Assembly (NCBI GenBank): GCA_003563255.1
Contig: PWSL01000420.1
Span: 1 to 18,318, forward strand
Source of the DNA: Desulfonatronospira sp.
GTDB taxonomy: Bacteria > Desulfobacterota > Desulfovibrionia > Desulfovibrionales > Desulfonatronovibrionaceae
Direction of reading: 5' to 3'
Length of the DNA stretch: 18,318 bases
Part shown: positions 7,770 through 15,395 of the stretch, one piece after another
Layout of the letters: the number at the start of each line of letters is the position of its first letter
Numbering within the stretch: the first letter of the stretch is position 1
The notes under the pieces: generated by a model
Database searches by the model: none
Seen by the model: the letters and a program-made list of their open reading frames with translations, nothing else
What the model was told of the DNA's origin: nothing
Made by a program: the position numbers and the translations under genes

Positions 7770-8177
7770 ATGAACCTTTATTTTTATATCAAGCTCTACC
7801 TGATAACCGTACCCGTCTTTTTTGCTGTAGACCTGATCTGGCTTGGCCTGGTGGCCAGAAATTTTTACCAGAAACACCTGGGATTCATTCTCAGTCCGGA
7901 GGTCAACTGGGCTGCGGCTATTACCTTTTACCTCATCTACATAGCGGGCATCATTTTCTTTGCCGTGATCCCGGCCCTGGAGAGGGACTCCCTGGCAACC
8001 GCCCTTATCTGGGGAGGACTCTTCGGATTCTTTACCTATGCCACCTACGACCTGACCAACATGGCCCTGATAAAAGGCTGGCCCCTCAGGGTTGTCGTGG
8101 TAGACATAGCCTGGGGGGTCGTCTTGTGCGCTATTGTCGCTGCACTGAGCTTCAAGGCCGCTGGATGGATAAATTAG
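7770..8177 (+). CDS. DUF2177 family membrane protein
   Basis: A 135-residue integral membrane protein of the DUF2177 family, function unknown. Four hydrophobic segments are visible: about residues 5-27 (YLITVPVFFAVDLIWLGLVA), 48-70, 78-95 and 108-128. The family-like patterns DLIWLG near the N-terminus and ATYDLTNMALIKGWP (about 92-106) are both present. TAGGGGA lies upstream of the ATG at a slightly long spacing. The gene is monocistronic, between repeat A3 and a terminator hairpin. Family assignment is by pattern recognition. Confidence 0.85.
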   Translation: MNLYFYIKLYLITVPVFFAVDLIWLGLVARNFYQKHLGFILSPEVNWAAAITFYLIYIAGIIFFAVIPALERDSLATALIWGGLFGFFTYATYDLTNMALIKGWPLRVVVVDIAWGVVLCAIVAALSFKAAGWIN

Positions 8178-8185
8178 TTTTTAAC

Positions 8186-8212
8186 GCGGGCTTTGCCCGC
8201 AACCCATTTTTT
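8186..8212 (+). terminator. Terminator hairpin after DUF2177
   Basis: GCGGGC (8186-8191) pairs with GCCCGC (8195-8200) across a TTT loop, followed after six bases by TTTTTT. It starts 9 nt after the stop codon. The gap before the T-run makes it slightly non-canonical. Confidence 0.5.
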
Positions 8213-8232
8213 CTCACGCAAAGGCGCGAAGA

Positions 8233-8346
8233 TCGCCAAGGAAGACAGGATAATTTTTTTTCATTTGTCATTCGTGTCTCGTGACAAATGAAAAGGCAGC
8301 CTTGTCCAAAACCGTGTCCCGGTTTTGGACAATACCTCTGCTTCGC
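8233..8346 (+). repeat. Dispersed element D, copy 1
   Basis: About 110 bp also present in inverted orientation at 18205-18318. Shared landmarks are GCCAAGGAAGACAGGATAAT, a hairpin TCATTTGTCA/TGACAAATGA, the connector AAAAGGCAGCC, and a strong hairpin TTGTCCAAAACC/GGTTTTGGACAA, ending with CTGCTTCGC. The loops and stem bases vary compatibly. The two hairpins may act as terminators for the converging genes. Just outside, CTCACGCAAAGGCGCGAAG belongs to the same kind of common intergenic repeat. Confidence 0.85.
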
Positions 8347-8371
8347 CTCTCTGTCAGGATGCGTTAAGCAC

Positions 8372-8450
8372 GGGGACTGGCTCTCCCGGCACTTATTTTT
8401 CTAATCTGTTTCTTGTTCAATAAAAAATAAGTGCCGGGGTGCCTGTCCCC
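8372..8450 (-). repeat. Clamp repeat, copy A4 (core and clamp only)
   Basis: GGGGACTGGCTC (8372-8383) and GTGCCTGTCCCC (8439-8450) surround a long core stem CCCGGCACTTATTTTT/AAAAAATAAGTGCCGGG. No outer arms are recognisable. The core is of the A3 type, the orientation opposite to A3. Confidence 0.85.
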
Positions 8451-8485
8451 ATAAACATGCAAGCAGGGATTTTTTTCTTTTCTTT

Positions 8486-8575
8486 CTTGTTCCCAGGCTC
8501 CAGTTTGGGAACAAGAGGTAACCAGGAACGAAGAAACAGGAACCAGGAACCGTTTTTAACGACCAACATGTTGGT
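8486..8575. other. Hairpin and palindrome downstream of the prenyltransferase
   Basis: CTTGTTCCCA (8486-8495) is perfectly complementary to TGGGAACAAG (8506-8515); on the plus strand a T-rich tract lies before it, so on the minus strand it is followed by an A/G-rich tract. A second site, ACCAACATGTTGGT (8562-8575), is a perfect 14-bp palindrome. Between them are degenerate AGGAACC direct repeats. These lie 20-110 nt past the prenyltransferase stop and may end its transcript. Confidence 0.45.
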
Positions 8576-8595
8576 TTGAAATTTTCACTAAGCGC

Positions 8596-9579
8596 CTAAC
8601 CCATAAACAGGGCCATGGACACCCCGGCCATGGGCAGCAGACTGAAACTCACACTGGAAGCCACAAAAACCGAAAGTCCCAGGCTGCCCGGCTTTTGATC
8701 CAGCAGCATAACCCCTGAAAACCACAAACCCAGGCAGAGCAAGGCAATCAGATACATGCCAGTGTAGCTAAGACCGTGAAGCATAAACAGGACAAGAAGA
8801 AAAAAAGCACCGGCATTAAGGGCCAGAATAAGCCTCTGATTGAGCCGTCCCCCCAAAAGGACTGAACTGCTTTTTTTCCGACTCAGTCGATCCGAAGGCT
8901 CATCTGGAAGAGAGGTGCTCATGGCACAGGACAGTGCCAAAAGAAGCATCAATCCCATGTAAGGCCAGTAGATCCCGCTCAGGCTTCCATGCTGCGCCAG
9001 ATATCCGAGCATGGGCAGCACCCCGCCTACTCCAAGCATCTGCAGCAATTCTCCCCCTCCACGGTAAGAAAGGCGAAAGGGTTTGAAACTGTAGGCCCAT
9101 AAAAGAACCAGGCCAAGAAGAACCAGAAGCAGCGGTCCCCACCCTGAAGAAAACCATGCAAGCAACACCCCTGCAAGTAGACAAAGCAGGGCGCTAACAC
9201 CAGCTGCAGAAAAAAGGCTTCTGGAAGACAGGCAATCATCTGCCAGGACCCTGGAACCCCCGGAAAAAATTGTATATGTCGAATTAAGCCTGTCTGTATC
9301 CTCATCAGCGACATCATTGGCAAAGACAATAAAAAGCTGCATGGCCAATCCGTACAGGTGGCAGATCAAAAAAACAGACCAGGAAAACGCCCCCTGGGTG
9401 AAAGCCATAGCCTGCCCCATGAGCAGGGGCAGAAAAATGTACACCTGTGAAGGCATCCTGGCCGCCTGAAACCATGCGGACCATGTACTGTTTCTTAAAA
9501 AATTAAACCAGCCTGCCTGCCCTTCTTTGACATGCTTAAATGAAGATTCCGGAAAAAACCTTTTGATTATAGATATCAT
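8596..9579 (-). CDS. UbiA-family prenyltransferase, MenA-like
   Basis: A 327-residue polytopic membrane protein of the UbiA superfamily, which attaches polyprenyl chains to aromatic or other acceptors. Both Asp-rich motifs are present: NDVADEDTD at 88-96 and PDEPSDR at 225-231. YSFKPFRLSYRGGGEL (163-178) resembles the MenA pattern YSAPPLRLSYRGLGEL. About eight or nine hydrophobic helices follow. The open frame extends upstream to 10008, but that part is antisense to the next gene and unlike the family, so I start at the ATG at 9579; the ribosome-binding site is weak. It is divergent from the DUF1295-FAD-cyclopropane synthase operon. It may be a menaquinone-type enzyme or part of the neighbouring lipid pathway; the acceptor is not determinable. 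Confidence 0.8.
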   Translation of the reverse strand: MISIIKRFFPESSFKHVKEGQAGWFNFLRNSTWSAWFQAARMPSQVYIFLPLLMGQAMAFTQGAFSWSVFLICHLYGLAMQLFIVFANDVADEDTDRLNSTYTIFSGGSRVLADDCLSSRSLFSAAGVSALLCLLAGVLLAWFSSGWGPLLLVLLGLVLLWAYSFKPFRLSYRGGGELLQMLGVGGVLPMLGYLAQHGSLSGIYWPYMGLMLLLALSCAMSTSLPDEPSDRLSRKKSSSVLLGGRLNQRLILALNAGAFFLLVLFMLHGLSYTGMYLIALLCLGLWFSGVMLLDQKPGSLGLSVFVASSVSFSLLPMAGVSMALFMG

Positions 9580-9730
9580 TCCAATATTGTAGGTGGTGCC
9601 GGCTGCATAATCAAGCAAAACGGTCCAGTCTTTTTTTGAGTTTTCAAAACCTGGAACACATTTCTTGACAATCAAAGCAATGTATAACAATTTTAATATT
9701 CGTATAAACACCTGTACTGACTTGAGCACC
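9580..9730. promoter_or_regulatory. Divergent promoter region
   Basis: An AT-rich 150-bp spacer between two divergent operons, the right place for both promoters. TTGACA is at 9665-9670 on the plus strand, with TATAAC, TTTAAT and TATAAA hexamers 12 to 32 nt further on, none at ideal spacing. Confidence 0.35.
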
Positions 9731-10540
9731 ATGCCTTTACACACCATTATTCTGCTCAACCTGGCGGCGGTCATGCTGCTTATGCTGGCGGCCTGGATCT
9801 TATCCCTCGCCCGGGACAAGGCCTGTGTGGCTGATTCCTTCTGGGGGGCGGGCTTTGTGCTCATTGCCTGGCTGACCTGGTTCATGGGGCCGGATACTTT
9901 CAGGAGTCTCCTTCTGGCCCTGCTCATCAGCTTCTGGGGGGTCCGCCTCGTTTTGCACATTACCAGTCGCAACTGGGGAAAGCCCGAAGACAGACGATAC
10001 CAGGCCATGCGGGATTACCACGGAGAAAGTTTCCGGTGGATAAGCCTGTTCAAGGTGTTCATGCTGCAGGGGAGCTTGTTGTGGATTATCGCCCTGGCCC
10101 CCCAGGTGGCCCAGGCCTCCCCACGCCCCGGTGAACTTGTCTGGCTGGACTTTCTGGGAATTTTCATCTGGGCCCTGGGCATGCTGTTCGAAGTTGTGGG
10201 GGATTACCAGATGTCACAGTTCAAAAAGGATCCCGCCAACAGGGGCAGGGTCATGGACAGGGGGCTCTGGGGCTGGTCCCGCCACCCCAACTATTTCGGT
10301 GAGTGCCTGGTCTGGTGGGGCATATTCTGTATCGCCCTTTCGGTACCAGGAGGATGGCTGACCATTATCAGCCCTTTACTCATCACATTTCTCCTGGTTA
10401 AAGTATCAGGAGTGGCCATGCTGGAGAAGGACATGGGTTCAAGACGCCCGGAATACGAAAACTACAAGAAAAGAGTCAGTGCATTCGTGCCCTGGTTTCC
10501 CCTTAAAAATAAAGAAGCAGGAGATCATGAACAGCCATAA
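9731..10540 (+). CDS. DUF1295 family membrane protein (steroid 5-alpha-reductase-like fold)
   Basis: A 269-residue membrane protein of DUF1295, related to steroid 5-alpha-reductases and isoprenylcysteine methyltransferases. The family signature GLWGWSRHPNYFGECLVWWG is intact, as are the earlier DSFWGAGFVLIAW and SRNWGKPEDRRYQAMR patterns. At least six hydrophobic helices are visible. An in-frame ATG at 9665 exists, but it lies in AT-rich promoter-like DNA; the ATG at 9731 begins directly at the first helix, so I prefer it, though without a strong ribosome-binding site. DUF1295 genes accompany FAD oxidase/DUF1365/cyclopropane synthase genes in several proteobacteria, suggesting a redox or tailoring step on the same lipid. 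Its last 14 nt overlap the next gene. Confidence 0.82.
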   Translation: MPLHTIILLNLAAVMLLMLAAWILSLARDKACVADSFWGAGFVLIAWLTWFMGPDTFRSLLLALLISFWGVRLVLHITSRNWGKPEDRRYQAMRDYHGESFRWISLFKVFMLQGSLLWIIALAPQVAQASPRPGELVWLDFLGIFIWALGMLFEVVGDYQMSQFKKDPANRGRVMDRGLWGWSRHPNYFGECLVWWGIFCIALSVPGGWLTIISPLLITFLLVKVSGVAMLEKDMGSRRPEYENYKKRVSAFVPWFPLKNKEAGDHEQP

Positions 10541-11813
10541 CCAACTTTCCGGTGCAGACAGCCTCAAAATCGCCGTAATCGGGGGCGGAGCAGCCGGCAT
10601 GGCGGCATCCTATTACCTGGGCCGCAGGCACAGGGTGGACCTCTTCGAGGCTGAGCAGATCCTGGGAGGCCATGTGCAGACGGTCATGGCCCCGGACGGT
10701 GATGAGCGAAAGATCCCGGTGGATATGGGCTTTATCGTCTTCAACGATACCAATTACCCCCGCTTTATCCGCTTTCTGCAGGACCTGCAGGTACAATCCG
10801 CAACCACGGACATGTCCTTTTCCTACAGTGAATCCCATACAGGGTTCGCCTACAGCGGCAGCACACTGTCCGGTCTTTTTGCCCGCAGGGCCAATATCAT
10901 TGACCCCCGTTTCTGGAGGATGCTTTTCGCTATACGCAGTTTCTGCAGAAATGTCACCAGGGACCTGCAGGAAGGAAAGCTCACAGGGGGCACCCTGGGC
11001 GGATATGTCCGCGACAACAGATACCCCGGGGTCCTTATGAGCCGGTACCTGAGTCCCATGGTCCGGGCCATATGGTCAGCCGAGAGCAGCGGCCCCGAGG
11101 AGTTTCCCCTGGAACGCTTCGCGCAGTTCTTTTTCAATCACGGCCTGCTCAGCTTCAGCGGGGGACCTGTATGGCGATATATCCCCGGGGGCAGTCACTC
11201 TTATGTCCAGGCCTTTGAAAAATCCTTTACCGGCTCCATCCACACCTCCTCGCCCGTGCAGGCTGTATTCCGGGAAAGCACAGGTCCGGTGCTGCAGGTG
11301 CAGGGGCAAAAAATGAAGTATGATGCACTTGTCCTGGCCTGTCACGCAGACACTGCACTGCAGCTTCTCCAGGACCCGGACCCTGAAGAAACAGCATGCC
11401 TGAGTCCCTGGAAATACGCTGCCAATGACGTAGTCATGCATACCGACGACTCTTTTCTACCCCACAATACCAGGGCCTGGGCCTGCTGGAACGTCATTTC
11501 CCACTCCGGAGACACCCAGGAAAGGGTGAATGTGCATTACTGGATGAACAGGCTGCAGCGCTTCCAGGCCCAGAAAAACCACGTGGTCACTCTGAACCCC
11601 CGCCGGCCGGTGCCAGCTGAAAAAACATCCAGGCACCTTAAAATGATGCACCCCCAGTTTACCCGGGACGCCTTAGATGCCCAGGCCCGTTTTGGCCAGC
11701 TGCAGGGTGTGCGTGGCACCTATTTTTGCGGCAGCTACCATGGTAACGGTTTCCACGAAGATGCTGCCGCGTCCGGGATGCGGGTGGCTGAACTGCTGGG
11801 AGCCGAAGTATGA
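10527..11813 (+). CDS. FAD-dependent amine oxidase-like protein (COG2907 type)
   Basis: A 428-residue flavoprotein. KIAVIGGGAAGMAASYYLG is the N-terminal dinucleotide-binding motif, and VDLFEAEQILGGHVQTV completes the FAD-binding region (to about residue 52). VDMGFIVFNDTNYPRF and the C-terminal GTYFCGSYHGNGFHEDAAAS match the COG2907 amine-oxidase-like group. I chose ATG 10527 over an upstream in-frame start because GCAGGAGATC sits just before it. It overlaps DUF1295 by 14 nt and the next gene by ATGA. Homologous domains precede the methyltransferase domain in plant cyclopropane synthases, and a related Rhodobacter gene belongs to the singlet-oxygen response involved in furan fatty acids, so a desaturation or oxidation of an acyl chain is the likely role. 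Confidence 0.85.
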   Translation: MNSHNQLSGADSLKIAVIGGGAAGMAASYYLGRRHRVDLFEAEQILGGHVQTVMAPDGDERKIPVDMGFIVFNDTNYPRFIRFLQDLQVQSATTDMSFSYSESHTGFAYSGSTLSGLFARRANIIDPRFWRMLFAIRSFCRNVTRDLQEGKLTGGTLGGYVRDNRYPGVLMSRYLSPMVRAIWSAESSGPEEFPLERFAQFFFNHGLLSFSGGPVWRYIPGGSHSYVQAFEKSFTGSIHTSSPVQAVFRESTGPVLQVQGQKMKYDALVLACHADTALQLLQDPDPEETACLSPWKYAANDVVMHTDDSFLPHNTRAWACWNVISHSGDTQERVNVHYWMNRLQRFQAQKNHVVTLNPRRPVPAEKTSRHLKMMHPQFTRDALDAQARFGQLQGVRGTYFCGSYHGNGFHEDAAASGMRVAELLGAEV

Positions 11814-13861
11814 ACTCCAGGGTTGTGCCTGTAAGCATTTCCCATGAAAGGTTTGGGCACAAGAGCCACCGGTTTGAATACAGGTTTATGGTCCTGCTGC
11901 TGGACCTGGACGAACTCAAGAGATTAGACGAAAATACAAGACTTTTCGGGTTCAACCGCTACAGACCGGCCTGTATATTCCAGAAGGACTACCTCACCCC
12001 CGGCCCAGAAAGCATCCGGGACAAACTTGGAAACCTTCTTCAGTCATATAAGTTCATGACCCTGGATCAAGACTCCAGGGTTCTGCTTCTCACCTGCCCC
12101 AGGATCTTCGGACGGGTTTTCAATCCGGTGAGCTTTTACTTTATCTTCAGCCCGGCAGGAGAACTGCAGTTAACAGTAGCCGAGGTCAACAACACATTCG
12201 GAGACAAACATGTATACATCCTGGAGAAATCAGGCCGGTCCCCGGGGTTTCCGGTACAATTCAAGACACCGAAAAAATTTCATGTATCGCCTTTTTTCGA
12301 CATCTCGGGGCAGTACCTGTTCAGCTTCAGTGATGTCCGCAAAGAAATAGATATAGCCATCACCCTTGAAAAAAATCACCGGCCTGCCCTGGAGGCCAGG
12401 ATGTGGCAGGCGGCCCGGCCAGGGGAACTGACCGACGGCAATCTTTTAAGCACCTGGATATTTCATCCCCTGGCTTCCAACATGACCTATCCCCGCATCC
12501 TGCGCCAGGCCGTCAGCCTTTATTACGGCAAAGGCCTGCCTGTATTCACCAGGCCAGAGCCGGAAAACCCCCTGACCATCAGGACCATGCAGCAAAAATC
12601 AACCATTTTAGACCTTATTGCCAGGAGACTTGTGCTGGCGAACCTGAAAAAATTCCGCAAGGGACGCCTTGAAATCCAGATGCCAGACAAAACAGTGCAC
12701 GTATTCGGCGAGGTTGAGCCAGGTCCCTCGTGCCGCATGAACATTCATGACCCCCGATTTTTCCGGAAAGTCATCAAAGGCGAGGACGTCGGCCTTGGTG
12801 AAGCCTATACCATGGGCATGTGGGATACCGACAACCTCACCAGGCTCATGGAACTGCTCATTATGAACATGGGCCACCTGTCCTACATGGAGGACTGGGG
12901 GGCCGGCGGGAGGATTCTGCACAAAATGCTGGTGCCGGCCAGAAAGATGATTCCTGACAATGACCCCCGGGGATGCAGACAAAATATCCAGGCCCACTAC
13001 GACCTGTCCAACGATTTTTTTGCCGGTTTTCTGGACCCGGGCATGACCTATTCCTGCGCTGTATTCGAAAACCTGCAGAAACTGCGGCAAGCAGGTCAAA
13101 CCGTTTCCCAGAGCCGACTGCAGCAGGCCCAGGAACGCAAATACTCCATGGTGGCCCGGGCAGCCGGCATCAAGCCGGGCCAGAGTATCGTGGAGATCGG
13201 GTGCGGCTGGGGTGGATTCGCCCTCTTTGCCGCCCGTGAATTCGACTGCCGGGTAAAGGCAGTGACCATATCCAGGGAGCAGTACAATTATGTGCAGCAA
13301 CAGGTGATCAACCAGGGACTGCAGGACAGAATAGAAGTAGCCATGGAGGATTACCGCCATATACAAGGGCGCTTTGACGCCCTGGTATCCATTGAAATGC
13401 TGGAGGCTGTGGGGCACAAATACCATCCCCGCTTCTTCCAAAGCGTGGACCGCCTGCTGAGACCCGGGGCAAAAGCCTGCATTCAGAGCATTACCATCCC
13501 GGATCAGCGCTATAACACCTACCGTAAAACCAAGGACTGGATAAGCACCTATATCTTTCCCGGGGGACTACTGCCGTCCCTGGACAGGATAAGCAGCGTC
13601 CTGGCCCGGCACACCACCCTGGTTATAGCCCAGGTTACGGATATAGGTCCTCACTATGCACCCACCCTGGCTGCATGGAGGGAAAAGTTCCTGCAGAACT
13701 GGCAGGAAATCAAGAGCCTGTCCCAGTGCTTTGATGAAGATTTCCGCAGAACATGGGAATATTACTTCTGCATGTGCGAGGCATCATTTGAGCAGCGCCA
13801 TATCCGCGACCTGCAGATCGTCCTGGACCGGCCCAGTTACTTACCCGGCAGAATGCGGTGA
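11810..13861 (+). CDS. DUF1365 - cyclopropane-fatty-acyl-phospholipid synthase fusion
   Basis: A 683-residue protein joining two genes that are usually separate neighbours. Residues 1 to about 240 are DUF1365 (FNPVSFYFIF, EVNNTFGDKHVY, FHVSPFFDISGQY). Residues about 260-683 are a cyclopropane synthase/SAM methyltransferase: YDLSNDFF from 397, then TYSCAVF, SAM-binding EIGCGWGG at 462-469, EMLEAVGH at about 529-536, YIFPGGLLPS and C-terminal YFCMCEASFEQRH. The usual CFA activity transfers a methylene from SAM to an unsaturated phospholipid chain at the membrane. In E. coli Cfa a His (H266, from memory) sits in LLHTIG; here the aligned stretch is CIQSITIPD with Gln, as in plant-type enzymes. 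ATGA overlap couples it to the FAD protein. The product could be cyclopropane, methyl-branched or furan lipid. Confidence 0.88.
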   Translation: MNSRVVPVSISHERFGHKSHRFEYRFMVLLLDLDELKRLDENTRLFGFNRYRPACIFQKDYLTPGPESIRDKLGNLLQSYKFMTLDQDSRVLLLTCPRIFGRVFNPVSFYFIFSPAGELQLTVAEVNNTFGDKHVYILEKSGRSPGFPVQFKTPKKFHVSPFFDISGQYLFSFSDVRKEIDIAITLEKNHRPALEARMWQAARPGELTDGNLLSTWIFHPLASNMTYPRILRQAVSLYYGKGLPVFTRPEPENPLTIRTMQQKSTILDLIARRLVLANLKKFRKGRLEIQMPDKTVHVFGEVEPGPSCRMNIHDPRFFRKVIKGEDVGLGEAYTMGMWDTDNLTRLMELLIMNMGHLSYMEDWGAGGRILHKMLVPARKMIPDNDPRGCRQNIQAHYDLSNDFFAGFLDPGMTYSCAVFENLQKLRQAGQTVSQSRLQQAQERKYSMVARAAGIKPGQSIVEIGCGWGGFALFAAREFDCRVKAVTISREQYNYVQQQVINQGLQDRIEVAMEDYRHIQGRFDALVSIEMLEAVGHKYHPRFFQSVDRLLRPGAKACIQSITIPDQRYNTYRKTKDWISTYIFPGGLLPSLDRISSVLARHTTLVIAQVTDIGPHYAPTLAAWREKFLQNWQEIKSLSQCFDEDFRRTWEYYFCMCEASFEQRHIRDLQIVLDRPSYLPGRMR

Positions 13862-13949
13862 TAAACAGCGAGAAATTTTGTGCAACGGTTCAATCAGTTC
13901 ATAACAAGGGACAGTCCCCAGGACGGGTGCCAACAATCATCACCGAATA
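13862..13949. other. Convergent spacer with decayed repeat
   Basis: The short gap between two converging genes contains AAGGGACAGTCCCCAGGAC, which resembles a collapsed clamp repeat (GGGACA next to GTCCCC), and runs into a type-C arm. No terminator of standard form is seen. Confidence 0.35.
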
Positions 13950-14647
13950 CCCTCTGAATGGTTACAGTCCATACAGGCCAGATAAGCCTGGACAGCCTGA
14001 TCCCAGGAGGGATAACTATCGGGTTCAACTCCCTGCTGACTCCGAAACAGTGCCTTGAAATCTTCCAGGGTATCCACGTCTCTCAATTCAGGCAGAATGT
14101 GCGGATTCAGCCCCAGATCTTTCAGCCTGTTCATGGTGATCTCCAGCACCCGGGAGGTACTCCAGGGAACAGCGCTGAACAGCCCCGGGTCAAAATTCTC
14201 CCTGCTCAGACCCAGGAGATAATATCCCCCGTCCAGAGCCGGACCAAGCACAGCTTTACTCTTCTCAATACCCTGCACAGCCTGCTGCAGAGTCTCCCGG
14301 GGCATTTGGGGCATATCAGTGCCGGCAAGTATTACCCGGTCAAAACCCAGTGCAAAGGCCTGTTCAAAGGCAGACCGCATTTTATCGCCGATATTTCCAG
14401 GCCCCTGGGTAAAATAGTCATGTCCTTCACCCAGCCATGCCCGGTAATGCTCAAGTTTTCTATCCTGGTGACAGAAGAGCAGAATGGGCCAGGACAGTGT
14501 CCTGCAAGTGGCAAGGGTTGTCTGCACAAAACAGCGGTAGAGCAAAGCAGCATTGGCCTGGCCGATGTCTTTGCCCAGCCTGGTCTTGACCCGGCCCGGA
14601 CAGGGATATTTTAGCATAAGGGCCAGACAGGCCCTGCTGGAATGCAT
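13940..14647 (-). CDS. TIGR04282/DUF2064-type glycosyltransferase
   Basis: A 235-residue cytoplasmic nucleotidyl/glycosyltransferase-fold protein of the TIGR04282 group, named after arsenosugar biosynthesis but widespread. Motifs: KYPCPGRVKTRL (13-24), GTDMP (109-113), GPALDGGYYLLGL (135-147) and DVDTLED (190-196), all in family order. I start at ATG 14647, with AGGCGGA upstream; a TTG six bases earlier is possible. The last residues NHSEGIR are encoded by a type-C repeat and are probably not ancestral. It follows the TVP38 gene by 12 nt, a pairing common for this family, and ends the selenoprotein-containing operon. Real substrate unknown. Confidence 0.85.
   Translation of the reverse strand: MHSSRACLALMLKYPCPGRVKTRLGKDIGQANAALLYRCFVQTTLATCRTLSWPILLFCHQDRKLEHYRAWLGEGHDYFTQGPGNIGDKMRSAFEQAFALGFDRVILAGTDMPQMPRETLQQAVQGIEKSKAVLGPALDGGYYLLGLSRENFDPGLFSAVPWSTSRVLEITMNRLKDLGLNPHILPELRDVDTLEDFKALFRSQQGVEPDSYPSWDQAVQAYLACMDCNHSEGIR
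13950..13965 (-). repeat. Type-C repeat arm inside a gene end
   Basis: On the minus strand GTAACCATTCAGAGGG matches the arm at 256-269 with one extra AG. It forms the final codons (NHSEG) of the glycosyltransferase gene. Confidence 0.5.
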
Positions 14648-14659
14648 ATTCAAATCCGC

Positions 14660-15361
14660 CTATGTTTCGCCTTTGACTCTTTTGACCAGCCTGGGCAGAT
14701 ACAGGGAAAAGGCCAGCAGGGCCAGAGAAAGAAACACCTGCCAGGACAGAAGACCGCTCCATTCTCCTGACAACCAGACATCTCTCAGAGTACCGATGAA
14801 AAAGGTCAGGATGAAGGTCCCGGCAATTATACCGAATGCTGTACCAAAAAAATAGTCCCAGAATCTGACCCTGGTCAGGCCCATGCCGAAATTCATTGGA
14901 GTAAAGGGAAAATAGATCAGGCGCAGATAAAGCACGGTAGCAAAGCCATGGCGCTCGATGGCCTCATCGTATTTTTTCAGTCTGTCGTCAACAATGGAAG
15001 CTGCAAAGTCCCTGCCCAGGGTGCGGGCGATGAAAAAGGCGGCGCTGGCTCCGATCATGGCCCCGATCCAGACGAAAACAAATCCGACATAAGGGCCGAA
15101 AAGAGCGGCTCCGATCCCTGTCAGGAGGGTACCGGGTATGAACAGACAGACACCCAGAGCGTAGAACAGGCTGAATAATGCCGGAGCCCACCAGCCCGCG
15201 TGCTCCAGAAAGTCTCCCAGGGCCTCCCTGGTGAAATATTCCTTTACCGGAGTGAACTGGACCACAAGTATGGCTCCGGCAATAAATAGAACCAGACCCA
15301 GGGCCTTGATTGCGGCCTTTCTGGTGGGCCTTGTCCGGGGTTGTTCTGTGTGTTCCTCCAT
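14660..15361 (-). CDS. TVP38/TMEM64 family membrane protein
   Basis: A 233-residue integral membrane protein of the TVP38/TMEM64 (SNARE-associated/DedA-like, VTT domain) family. Hydrophobic helices start near residue 18; the core shows FIPGTLLTGIGAALFGP, then GAMIGASAAFFIARTLGRDF (about 100-120) and YLRLIYFPFTPMNFGMGLTR (about 145-164), the typical re-entrant loop and Arg-containing motif. The family includes lipid scramblase-like and transport proteins; the bacterial substrate is mostly unknown, though selenite uptake has been proposed for some members. GGAGAGGAC precedes the ATG. It lies 34 nt after the Sec-thioredoxin-like gene and 12 nt before the glycosyltransferase, so it is probably cotranscribed with both. 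Confidence 0.87.
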   Translation of the reverse strand: MEEHTEQPRTRPTRKAAIKALGLVLFIAGAILVVQFTPVKEYFTREALGDFLEHAGWWAPALFSLFYALGVCLFIPGTLLTGIGAALFGPYVGFVFVWIGAMIGASAAFFIARTLGRDFAASIVDDRLKKYDEAIERHGFATVLYLRLIYFPFTPMNFGMGLTRVRFWDYFFGTAFGIIAGTFILTFFIGTLRDVWLSGEWSGLLSWQVFLSLALLAFSLYLPRLVKRVKGET

Positions 15362-15395
15362 GTCCTCTCCTGTGGATTAAATCGTTTCCAGCTGC

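Noticed and set aside
7160..8450. CRISPR array
   Set aside because: Repeats are palindromic, inverted relative to each other, unevenly spaced and separated by genes; there are no unique spacers of constant length.
9580..10008. N-terminal extension of the prenyltransferase to 470 residues
   Set aside because: This part is antisense to DUF1295, lies beyond the family's usual start and does not look like a membrane or signal sequence.
12608..13441. 277-codon antisense frame in the DUF1365-CFA gene
   Set aside because: The sense strand encodes clear CFA motifs across the same span; the antisense product shows no family pattern.
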